Assembly: GCF_001905795.1 (NCBI RefSeq)
Contig: NZ_LIXJ01000013.1
Span: 62,001 to 126,000 of the forward strand
DNA from: Streptomyces sp. CB01580
GTDB taxonomy: Bacteria; Actinomycetota; Actinomycetes; Streptomycetales; Streptomycetaceae
Length of the DNA stretch: 64,000 nt
Direction of reading: 5' to 3'
A program made the position numbers and the translations under genes. Positions 8,085-15,290 of the stretch are shown here, piece by piece; the first letter of the stretch is position 1, and every line of letters starts with the position of its first letter. The notes beneath the pieces were generated by a model. The model made no database searches. It was not told the DNA's origin and was given only the letters and a program-made list of their open reading frames with translations.

Positions 8085-8693
8085 ATGCAGCGGATCGTGC
8101 TGGCCGAGGACATGCACGTGGTACGGGTGGCGCTGGCCGCGCTGCTCGATCTGGAGCCGGACCTGGAGGTGGTGGCCCAGGTCGGCCGGGGCGACGAGGT
8201 GGTGCCCGCCGTGATCCGTACGGGCGCCGACACCGCGCTGCTCGACATCGGGATGCCGGGCATGGACGGGATCACCGCCGCGGCCAGGCTCCGGGAGGCG
8301 GTGCCGGAGTGCCGGACGCTGATCCTGACCGGGATGCCGCAGCCCGGCCGGCTGTGGCGGGCCCTGGAGGCCCAGGTCGGTGGATTCCTGCCGAAGGACT
8401 CCTCGCCCGACCAACTGATCGACGCGGTCCGCAAGGTCGGGGCCGGACGGCGCATCATCGACCCCGAACTGGCCATGGCCGCCTGGGAGATCGGGGACAA
8501 CCCGCTCACCCCGAGGGAGATCGAGGTGCTCGGCCGGGTCGCCGGGGGCGCGGAGGCCGCCCAGATCGCCACCGCCACGAACCTGTCGGTGGGCACGGTG
8601 CGCAACTACCTCACGACCATCGTGAACAAGCTCGGCGCGCGCAACCGCATCGACGCCCTGCGGATCGCCCGCGAGAACGGCTGGCTGACGTGA
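8085..8693 (+). CDS. NarL/FixJ-type two-component response regulator
   Basis: The 202-residue product has a receiver domain (acidic pair in LAEDM, phospho-acceptor Asp54 in ALLDIGMPGMDG, conserved Lys in FLPKDSS). A LuxR-type helix-turn-helix follows (LTPREIEVLGRVAGG through VGTVRNYLTTIVNKLGARNR). ATG at 8085 follows a purine-rich AGACAGGGGG. It is divergent from the soluble histidine kinase at 7186-7995. The pair lies between coaA and the biosynthetic island, so it may be part of the island or a flanking regulator; nothing in the sequence settles which. Confidence 0.92.
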   Translation: MQRIVLAEDMHVVRVALAALLDLEPDLEVVAQVGRGDEVVPAVIRTGADTALLDIGMPGMDGITAAARLREAVPECRTLILTGMPQPGRLWRALEAQVGGFLPKDSSPDQLIDAVRKVGAGRRIIDPELAMAAWEIGDNPLTPREIEVLGRVAGGAEAAQIATATNLSVGTVRNYLTTIVNKLGARNRIDALRIARENGWLT

Positions 8694-8786
8694 ACGCCGA
8701 CGGAGCGCGGGACCGGGAGCTGCCGGCCGGCACCGCTCCCGTTCACGGGCACCGTGTCCCGCTGGCGGGACCTTCCCACGGGGCTT

Positions 8787-8897
8787 ACGACCTCGCCCAC
8801 GATGGGCGGTGGGAGAAGGAGCGGTGTCCGGGGCCTTCGCATCCGAGGCGGAGGTCCCGGACACCGCGACGCCGCTGACCATCGTGGGCGAGGTCGT
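8787..8897. repeat. 111-bp nested inverted repeat upstream of the island's first operon
   Basis: The outer arms are 19 bp and perfect (8787-8805 ACGACCTCGCCCACGATGG, and 8879-8897 its reverse complement). Inside, a second perfect 12-bp pair is found (8821-8832 GCGGTGTCCGGG and 8856-8867), with a weak third pairing at its centre. The element ends 38 bp before the synthetase-like gene. It could be a cruciform or RNA hairpin in the leader, an operator, or a small non-autonomous mobile element with 19-bp terminal repeats. I saw no clear target-site duplication. Confidence 0.8.
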
Positions 8898-8935
8898 TAT
8901 AGGGCCTTCATCGGGGATCACGCTGTACTGCCACC

Positions 8936-10615
8936 ATGCCAACGACACGACGCGCGCGGGCGCGGGCGGGGGCCGCTGCGGGCGCGCCCGGCGGCGGTCT
9001 GCACGCACAGGACCGGTCCGCCGCGCACTGGGCGCTCGACTACGCCCGGCGGCTCGCCGACCGGCACCCCGCGCACCACCGCATCCTGATCCAGACGAGC
9101 ATGTCCCCGACCGGCTACTTCCACATCGGGAACTTCCGGGACACGGTCTGCGCGCACCTGGTGCACCGGGCGCTGACCGGGATGGGCCGCCGGTCGGCGA
9201 TCCTGTTGAGCTTCGACGACTACGACCCGGTGCGCGAGAGCCAGGCCGCCCGCGACCCGGAGCTCGCCGGGTACGGGGGACGGCCGCTGGCCGCACACCG
9301 GGAGCGGGCCACTCGGATCTGCCGCGCGTACCTCGCGGAACTGAGGGCCGTGGGCATCCTTCCGGCCGACGCCGACGAGGACGGCCGGACACCGCCGGGC
9401 TCCCCGTGGGAGACCCACTACCAGTTCGAGCGCTACCGCGCGGGCGAGTACCGCGAGCGGCAGCGGCGTCTCCAGCGCGACGCGGGGCGGCTGGCCGACC
9501 TGCTCGGCAAGGACGACGGGCGCGACCTGTTCGCCGTGTACTGCCTCCAGTGCGGCCGCAACGACACCGAGATCCACGAACTGGGCGCGGCGGCGGCCCG
9601 GTACCGCTGTCTGTCGTGCGGCGCCGAACTCACCGCGCGCGACCCCGCCGTCGTCAAGCCGTCCTGGGCGGTGGACTGGGCCCTGCGGGTCGCCCACGAG
9701 CACATCGACTGCGAGCCCGCGGGACAGGACCACTGCAGCGCGGGCAGCACGATGGACCGCACCCGCCCCGTGTACGACCGCTATCTGCGCCGCCCGCAGC
9801 CGGTCATCGTGCCGTACGGTCTGGTGCGCGGCGAGCGGGGCGGCGGCAAGGTGTCCGGCTCGCGCGGCGGCGGCCCGTACGTCCGGGACCTGCTGGCCGT
9901 GTACCCGCCGGTCCTGGTGCTGTGGCTGTACGCCCGCGGCAACTGCCTGTCCGACTTCCGGCTCGGCTTCGGCCCCGGCGCGTTCTTCGGCGCGTACGAC
10001 GCGTTCGACCGGTTCGTGCGCGCGGCGGAGCACCGGGAACGGGCCCGTGTGCTATGGGAGTTGCTCGGCGACGAGGCCCGGGCCGGACGCGCCGCGCTGC
10101 CCCGCATGCGCTCGGTGGTCGGCGCGCTCTACTCCCACGGCGGCCGGACCGCCCCGGCCCTGCGACACCTGGAACGCCGCCACCCGGAGGCGGCGGGCGA
10201 GCTGCTGGCCGAACGGGTACGGCACGCGCGCGACTGGCTGAGCACGCACGGACACCGGCGCTACTGGGGCGCGCCCGACGCCGCCGGGGGACGGGGACGT
10301 ACGGACACGTCCGGAGCCGCGGAAGCCGCCCGCACGGGACCTGCCGTCGCTACGCTCATCGACGGGCTGCGCACGCACGACGGCCCCGGCGCGCCCCGTG
10401 CCGCCCGCACCCGGGAGGACTTCCGGGAGATCTACGGGGCGCTGTTCGGCACGGCGCACGGGCCGCGGCTCGACACCCTCGCCGACGCCCTGGGCCCCGC
10501 CGTGCTCGCCGACGCCCTGGCCGCCTACCGCGACCACGGACGGCGCCCCCTGCTGGGGAAGCCGTCCGCCCGCCCCGAACCCGTGCTCCAGGAGGCCGTA
10601 CCGCATGCGGGCTGA
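8936..10615 (+). CDS. Class-I lysyl-tRNA-synthetase-like protein (island paralogue)
   Basis: This 559-residue protein has the architecture of archaeal-type class-I LysRS. It has a HIGH-like motif GYFHIGNFRD (His63-Asn66), a two-CxxC zinc-type insert (CLQC at 203 and CLSC at 225), the KPSWAVDWALR block near 241, QDHCSAGSTMD, and a KMSKS-like loop KVSGS at 305-309. The C-terminal helical part (TREDFREIYGALFG, GPRLDTLADAL) is also retained, so it is full length. It differs from the housekeeping LysRS-I I know in many active-site neighbours and has a basic Ala/Arg N-terminal extension. Its stop overlaps the next gene, a FemAB-like transferase, by 11 bp. I infer that it makes an aminoacyl-tRNA or aminoacyl-adenylate for the pathway rather than serving translation. 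Confidence 0.85.
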   Translation: MPTTRRARARAGAAAGAPGGGLHAQDRSAAHWALDYARRLADRHPAHHRILIQTSMSPTGYFHIGNFRDTVCAHLVHRALTGMGRRSAILLSFDDYDPVRESQAARDPELAGYGGRPLAAHRERATRICRAYLAELRAVGILPADADEDGRTPPGSPWETHYQFERYRAGEYRERQRRLQRDAGRLADLLGKDDGRDLFAVYCLQCGRNDTEIHELGAAAARYRCLSCGAELTARDPAVVKPSWAVDWALRVAHEHIDCEPAGQDHCSAGSTMDRTRPVYDRYLRRPQPVIVPYGLVRGERGGGKVSGSRGGGPYVRDLLAVYPPVLVLWLYARGNCLSDFRLGFGPGAFFGAYDAFDRFVRAAEHRERARVLWELLGDEARAGRAALPRMRSVVGALYSHGGRTAPALRHLERRHPEAAGELLAERVRHARDWLSTHGHRRYWGAPDAAGGRGRTDTSGAAEAARTGPAVATLIDGLRTHDGPGAPRAARTREDFREIYGALFGTAHGPRLDTLADALGPAVLADALAAYRDHGRRPLLGKPSARPEPVLQEAVPHAG

Positions 10616-11594
10616 GATCTTCACCCCCGGCGAGGAACCCGCCCCCGACGGCTGGGACGCCTTCGTCCGCGCCCAAAAGGGCTGCGCCCTGTGGGAGGAG
10701 TCCCTGCTGGAGGCCGCCGCGTGGGGCAGCCTGCGACCGTTGCGCGCGGGCCTGGTCCGCGACGCGGGCGAACCGGTGGCCGCGTTCTGCGGGCTCCTCG
10801 GACTGCTGCCCCCGACCCGACGGTTCGCCGTGCCCGGCAGGCCACGCCTGCCGGGCTGGTTCCAGACGCATCTGCCGAACAGCTTCAGCCGGGGCCGGAT
10901 GTACGCCGCGGAACTCGGCCCCGCCGCCCGCACCGCCGCGCTGCGCACCTTCGAACGAGCGCTGCGCCGACGGCTGGGCGTCCGCTGCCTGGGCGTCCTG
11001 CACCTGGACGTGGAGCGCGACGAACTCGCCGAGATCCCCGGCACGTTCACGGTGCGCCGGGCGACCGCGCCCTGCTCGGTGCTGCACAACCGCTGGGACT
11101 CGATGGACGCCTACTTCGCCGGGCTGCCGCGCACCCGGCGGCGCAGGCTGGCCGCCCTGTACGAACGGATCGGCGGCGACCCCGGACTGACGACCGGACG
11201 GGTGACGGCCGTCGACCCGGTGCGGGCCAGCCGTCTCGACCAGCTGACCCGGATGAAGCACACCCGCCGCCCCGGCGCGACCGCGCCCCTGCTGCCCGTC
11301 TACTTCGAGCGGCTCAACTCCCACCCCGGGGCCGCCTACTTCGCCCACCGGGAGCGCGCGTCGGGCCGGCTGCTCTCCCTCGACCTGGTGCTGGACGTGC
11401 CGGCCGGCTGGGCCACCACCGTGACCGGTTCGGACGGGACCCGCGACCTGTACCTGGACCTGTACCTGCGCGAGATCGACCGGATGATCGGCACCGGGGT
11501 GCCCGCGGTGGAACTGGGGCCCGGCATGCGCGCACTCAAGGAGTCCTTCGGCGCCGTCGCCGTCCCGCGGAACGCGGTCGCCGTCCCGTTCTGA
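10605..11594 (+). CDS. FemAB/GNAT-fold transferase, possible aminoacyl-tRNA-dependent ligase
   Basis: The 329-residue product resembles the FemAB-like or peptidoglycan-bridge type of GNAT proteins. There is an N-terminal GWDAFVRAQKG...LWEESLLEAA region, a middle LPNSFSRGRMYAAELGP segment, and the C-terminal ...VELGPGMRALKESFGAVAVP stretch that in this superfamily forms part of the transferase core. Members move an amino acid from aminoacyl-tRNA, or an acyl group from CoA, to an amine. ATG at 10605 has GGAGG at 10591-10595 and lies inside the end of the synthetase-like gene, so the two are translationally coupled. That coupling is the main reason to propose tRNA-dependent aminoacyl transfer. 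An acyl-CoA-dependent activity remains possible. Confidence 0.65.
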   Translation: MRAEIFTPGEEPAPDGWDAFVRAQKGCALWEESLLEAAAWGSLRPLRAGLVRDAGEPVAAFCGLLGLLPPTRRFAVPGRPRLPGWFQTHLPNSFSRGRMYAAELGPAARTAALRTFERALRRRLGVRCLGVLHLDVERDELAEIPGTFTVRRATAPCSVLHNRWDSMDAYFAGLPRTRRRRLAALYERIGGDPGLTTGRVTAVDPVRASRLDQLTRMKHTRRPGATAPLLPVYFERLNSHPGAAYFAHRERASGRLLSLDLVLDVPAGWATTVTGSDGTRDLYLDLYLREIDRMIGTGVPAVELGPGMRALKESFGAVAVPRNAVAVPF

Positions 11595-11699
11595 CCCCGG
11601 AGAACCCGTCCCGAGGGGAACCGGTTCGTGACGCGGCCACCCCCGGAAAGAACCCGAACACGGCACATCGCCGAGAGAGCCGAGAGAAGAGAGAACCGC

Positions 11700-12062
11700 A
11701 TGGAGTTCACCGCCGCCCTCGACCGCCACCTGGCCGCCATCGGCGCCCGCGACCTGGACACGTACATGGACACGGTCCACGACGAGGCGACGTACATCCT
11801 GCCCAACGGGAGGACCGTGACCGGCGCCGAGGACGTCCGGGCCTTCCACCAGGGCTGGTTCCAGGACCCCGACTGGACGATGGAGACGGAGGTCACCAGC
11901 ACCCGGGTGCACCAGGACACCGCCGTCGCCGTGCTCCGCGTCGACTACCGCGACCTCGACCCGGAGGGCAAGCCCTACCGGCTGAACTACCTTCTCAGCC
12001 TGGTCTTCGCCCGCTCGGACGGCCGCTGGCTGCTCGTCCACGACCAGAACACCCACTGCTGA
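11700..12062 (+). CDS. SnoaL-like / NTF2-fold small protein
   Basis: This 120-residue protein has the length and pattern of the SnoaL-like or SgcJ/EcaC-type cone fold: DRHLAAIGARDLDTYMDTVHDEATYILPNG at the start, then GAEDVRAFHQGWF, and ...LVFARSDGRWLLVHDQNTHC at the end. Such proteins act as cyclases, isomerases, hydratases or just binding scaffolds in natural-product pathways, and the substrate cannot be told. ATG at 11700 follows a GAGAGAAGAGAGAA purine tract. It is the third gene of the island's plus-strand operon and ends one base before the next gene's start. Confidence 0.8.
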   Translation: MEFTAALDRHLAAIGARDLDTYMDTVHDEATYILPNGRTVTGAEDVRAFHQGWFQDPDWTMETEVTSTRVHQDTAVAVLRVDYRDLDPEGKPYRLNYLLSLVFARSDGRWLLVHDQNTHC

Positions 12063-12063
12063 C

Positions 12064-12843
12064 ATGGCCGGAGGATCCCAGCCCGCGCGTCCGCCGCGCA
12101 CGCGTCCCCGGCACGCGTATCCGCGTCCCACCTACGCGCGGACCGTGCGGCGCGCCCTGCGCACGGTCCCGCACTACCGGGAGCGGTATGCCGTCACCGG
12201 TGCGCTGCCGCCGCTGACCCGCGCGGAGGCGGACGAGCGGCGCCACCTGCTGATGCCGCTGGGCGAGGCGCCGCCCGCCCGCCGCGATCCCGGCCTGCCC
12301 ATGGCCGAGCGCACCGCCGAGCTGTACGAGGCGCTGCGGCTGGCCGGTCACCGCACCAGGGGCCTGGACGTGTACGAGGTGGCGCGGTCGCTGCGCGACC
12401 CGGTGCGGGCCCACGGCTCCACCTGGCGGGTCCTGCTCGACGCCACCGCGCACACCGACCCGTACGCGGAGCCGGGCATCCGGCCCGGCGCGCCGCCCGA
12501 GGGCCCCGCCCTGGTGGTCGGGGACCCCGGGACGCCGGGCGGCCGGGACCTGGTGCGGGTGGCGCGGACGAGTCTGGCCGAGGCGGCGGGCTCCCGGCCG
12601 TCCGGCGGCTCGCTCTGGTACGAGCCGTGGCTCGGCCATCTCGGTGCGGTGCCCCCCTCCTGCGGGGAACTGCACCTCAACACCGGGCGGGTGCACGCGC
12701 GGCTGCTCGGCGACACGACCGTGCTGACCCTGCTGCGCAGACGCCGCCCCACGTTGGTGCACGTGTGCCCGGAGGCGGCGGAACGGTTCCGGCCGGAGCG
12801 CTGTCCCGTGCACGGCACCCCGATCGTGCGGAGAACACCATGA
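12064..12843 (+). CDS. Unrecognised protein of the island operon
   Basis: I do not recognise this 259-residue protein. After a Pro/Arg-rich start it has RALRTVPHYRERYAVTGALPPLTRAE, which resembles the helical N-terminus of PaaK/CapK-type adenylating enzymes such as the next gene. The adenylation core motifs are absent. The C-terminal third contains a possible metal or nucleic-acid-binding cluster (VCPEAAERFRPERCPVHG). It starts one base after the SnoaL-like gene's stop and its own stop overlaps the next ATG (ATGA at 12840-12843), so it is certainly translated within the operon. It could work as an accessory subunit of the adenylating enzyme downstream; that is only a guess from position and the shared N-terminal pattern. 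Confidence 0.75.
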   Translation: MAGGSQPARPPRTRPRHAYPRPTYARTVRRALRTVPHYRERYAVTGALPPLTRAEADERRHLLMPLGEAPPARRDPGLPMAERTAELYEALRLAGHRTRGLDVYEVARSLRDPVRAHGSTWRVLLDATAHTDPYAEPGIRPGAPPEGPALVVGDPGTPGGRDLVRVARTSLAEAAGSRPSGGSLWYEPWLGHLGAVPPSCGELHLNTGRVHARLLGDTTVLTLLRRRRPTLVHVCPEAAERFRPERCPVHGTPIVRRTP

Positions 12844-14150
12844 CCCCGGGTCTCTCGCCCGTCATGAAGCTCGGACCCGTGCTGCGCAACCTCGTGCGGA
12901 CCGTGCGCCTGGACCGGGCCGGGCCGGAGCGGCTGGCCGAGGAGCAGCGGCGGCTGCTGGTCGGCCTGGTGCGGCACGCGCAGGCGCGGGTGCCGCGCTA
13001 CCGGGAGCTGATCGACCCGGCGACGGCCGCCGCGTTCCGGGGCCCGGAGGATCTGCCGTCCCTGCCGGTCCTGGACCGTACGGACCTCCACGCCGGTCCG
13101 GCCGAGGACCTGCTCGCGGCCGGGTTCACCGTCGCCTCCACCAAGCCGGGCACTACCAGCGGCTCGTCCGGCATCCCCATCACCATCCGCAACTCCGAGC
13201 GGGACCTGGGGTATCTGCGGGCCTCGTACCTGTACGACATGCTGGCGTCCGGGCTGCGGCCGTGGGACCGGATGGCTTACTTCCGGGTCAATCCGTTCCT
13301 GCGGCACCCGCTGGAGCGGTTCGGGGTGCTGCGCACGTTCCACATCGACACCAGCGCCACCCTGGACGAGCAGGTGGAGGCGTTCCTGGCGGCCCGGCCG
13401 ACGTTCCTGGTCGGCTTCCCCCATGTGATCGCCTCGATCGTGGACGAGCTGGAGCGGCGCGGGGTGCGGTACACCGGCGCGCGCCGGGTGCTGTTCGGCG
13501 GTGAGCGGCTGACGCCGACCGCGCGGGCCCGGGTGCTGGGGCATCTGGGGGCGCGCTGCGACGAGGTGTACGCCTCGGTGGAGGTGTTCACGGTGGCCCG
13601 TACCTGCCGGCGCGGCGCGCTGCACCTGCGGAGCGCGGATGTGGTGGTCGAGGTGGAGCGGGACGACGGTTCGACGGTCCTGGCCGACGGCAGCCGGGTG
13701 GTGGAGGGCGAGATCCTGGTGACCCGGCTGCACAGCGAGGCGATGCCGCTGATCCGCTACCGGCTCGGCGACCGGGTGACCGTCGGCCCGGCCGACTGCG
13801 GCTGCGGACGGGCGACCCCGGTGGTGCTGCGGGTGCAGGGGCGCAGCGAGGACCGTTTCCGGGGCGCGGACGGGCGGGAGTTCTACGCCGACTTCCTCAC
13901 GTTCAAGGTGCAGGGCTTCCCGGAGGTGGCCCGGATGCAGCTGGTCCAGCGGCGGCCCGCCCAGGTCACCGTCTCGGTGGTGCTGTCGCCGGACGCGGAG
14001 GCGTCGGTGGTCGGCCGGATCGCGGAGTCGGTGCGGGAGGCGGTGCCGGAGTTCGACGTGACGGTCGAGCGGGTGCCGTTCATCGCGCCGGAGCGCAACG
14101 GGAAGATCAAGATCGTGAAGGTGGTGAGGGAGACGGAGGCGCAGGCGTAG
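12840..14150 (+). CDS. PaaK/CapK-like adenylate-forming enzyme (first of two)
   Basis: This is a 436-residue member of the phenylacetate-CoA ligase/CapK branch of AMP-forming enzymes. Visible are the N-terminal VGLVRHAQARVPRYRELID, the phosphate-binding loop STKPGTTSGSSGIP, the YASVEVF region at the adenylate site, the PLIRYRLGDR motif, the CGCGR cysteine cluster and the C-terminal hinge with ERNGKIKIVK. Relatives activate aryl or other carboxylates as adenylates, sometimes without CoA, in antibiotic and capsule pathways. ATG at 12840 overlaps the upstream stop. It is the last gene of the plus-strand operon; a 23-bp hairpin follows directly. A second homologue is encoded at 18256-19563 on the other strand. 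Confidence 0.85.
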   Translation: MTPGLSPVMKLGPVLRNLVRTVRLDRAGPERLAEEQRRLLVGLVRHAQARVPRYRELIDPATAAAFRGPEDLPSLPVLDRTDLHAGPAEDLLAAGFTVASTKPGTTSGSSGIPITIRNSERDLGYLRASYLYDMLASGLRPWDRMAYFRVNPFLRHPLERFGVLRTFHIDTSATLDEQVEAFLAARPTFLVGFPHVIASIVDELERRGVRYTGARRVLFGGERLTPTARARVLGHLGARCDEVYASVEVFTVARTCRRGALHLRSADVVVEVERDDGSTVLADGSRVVEGEILVTRLHSEAMPLIRYRLGDRVTVGPADCGCGRATPVVLRVQGRSEDRFRGADGREFYADFLTFKVQGFPEVARMQLVQRRPAQVTVSVVLSPDAEASVVGRIAESVREAVPEFDVTVERVPFIAPERNGKIKIVKVVRETEAQA

Positions 14151-14200
14151 GACGACGGCCGTGTCCGGTACGGTCCCCCGTACCGGACACGGCCGTCGTC
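14151..14200. terminator. 23-bp hairpin between convergent island operons
   Basis: Perfect 23-bp arms (14151-14173 and 14178-14200, starting GACGACGGCCGTGTCC) enclose a 4-nt loop TCCC, directly after the TAG stop of the PaaK-like gene. It is 34 bp from the stop of the convergent epimerase gene, so it probably works in both directions. Confidence 0.9.
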
Positions 14201-14234
14201 GCGTCCGCGCCCGCCCCCCCCCGGGTCGTCCGGC

Positions 14235-15290
14235 TCAGATCGAGCGCCGCGCCTCCAGGGCGGCCCGCCAGGACGGCGGGAGGTTGCGGACGACCTCGAT
14301 GCCGGAGAAGACGGACGGCTCCTGCGGACCGACCTCCTTCACCCAGCGGGCCATGCGGCCGATGCCGTCCTCCAGCTCGACCGGGGCCTCGGGGGCGCCG
14401 AACACCTTGTGCGCCTTCTCGTGGCTGGCGTAGGCGTCGCGCACCTCGTCGCGCTCGGGAAGGTGGTTGACGCGCAGCTCCACGTCCATCGCCTCGCAGA
14501 CCGCCGCCGCGATCCGGTTGACGGTGTAGACCCGGTCGCCGCCGACGTTGAAGATCTCGTTGTACGCCTCGGGGACGTGGACCGAGCGGGCGATGGCCGG
14601 AGCCACGTCCTTGATGTAGCTGAACGCGCGGGTCTGCTCCCCGTCGCCGAAGACGGTGAACTCCTCGCCGCGCAGCGCCTGGTTCATGAAGATGCCGATG
14701 ACGTTGCGGTACCGGTCGCCGATGTTCTGGTACTCGCCGTAGACGTTGTGCGGCCGGAAGATGATGTACGGCAGGCCGAACATCCTTTGGGTGACGTGGA
14801 GTTCCTGCTCGACGGAGAACTTCGCGATGCCGTACGGGTCCTCGGGCGCCGGTACGAGGTCCTCGCGCATCGGGAGCTGACCCGCGCCGTAGACGGCGAT
14901 GGACGAGGTGAACACGAAGCACTTGACCGAGCCCGCGTTGACGGCGGCGTTGATCAGGTTGACGCTGCCGACCACGTTGTTCATGTAGTTGAAGCGCTTG
15001 ATGAAGTGGCTCAGTCCCTCGGCGGCGTACGCGGCGAGGTGGAAGACGTAGTCGACGCGGTGGGCGGCGAACACGGCGTCGACCACCTCGGGGTCGCAGA
15101 CGCTGCCGTGCCGGAACTCGGCGCCCGCCGGGACGTTGCCGCGGGCGCCGCCGCTGAGGTCGTCGAGGACGATCACCCGGTGGCCCGCGGCGAGGAGTTC
15201 GCGCGCCACGTGGGAGCCGATGAAGCCGGCGCCGCCGGTGACGAGGGAGACGGGGGCGGTGTCCTGGCCGGTGGTGCTGCCGGTGTTCAT
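14235..15290 (-). CDS. NAD-dependent NDP-sugar epimerase/dehydratase (extended SDR)
   Basis: The 351-residue product is an extended short-chain dehydrogenase of the nucleotide-sugar type. It has the dinucleotide fold GGAGFIGSH, DYVFHLAAYAAEGLSH, TSSIAVYG, the catalytic YGIAK (Tyr/Lys), RPHNVYGEYQN, and FSYIKDVAPAI. These fit UDP-sugar 4-epimerases or related enzymes; the exact sugar cannot be read off. ATG at 15290 has AGAAGGA upstream and overlaps the antiporter stop (ATGA at 15287-15290). It is the last gene of the long minus-strand run. With the UXS-type decarboxylase and UDP-glucose dehydrogenase of the island it could form a UDP-pentose or UDP-uronate epimer. Confidence 0.88.
   Translation of the reverse strand: MNTGSTTGQDTAPVSLVTGGAGFIGSHVARELLAAGHRVIVLDDLSGGARGNVPAGAEFRHGSVCDPEVVDAVFAAHRVDYVFHLAAYAAEGLSHFIKRFNYMNNVVGSVNLINAAVNAGSVKCFVFTSSIAVYGAGQLPMREDLVPAPEDPYGIAKFSVEQELHVTQRMFGLPYIIFRPHNVYGEYQNIGDRYRNVIGIFMNQALRGEEFTVFGDGEQTRAFSYIKDVAPAIARSVHVPEAYNEIFNVGGDRVYTVNRIAAAVCEAMDVELRVNHLPERDEVRDAYASHEKAHKVFGAPEAPVELEDGIGRMARWVKEVGPQEPSVFSGIEVVRNLPPSWRAALEARRSI

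Noticed and set aside
8787..8897. Integration (att) site of a tRNA-targeting element
   Set aside because: No tRNA gene, integrase or direct repeat was found beside the inverted repeat or at the right border of the island.
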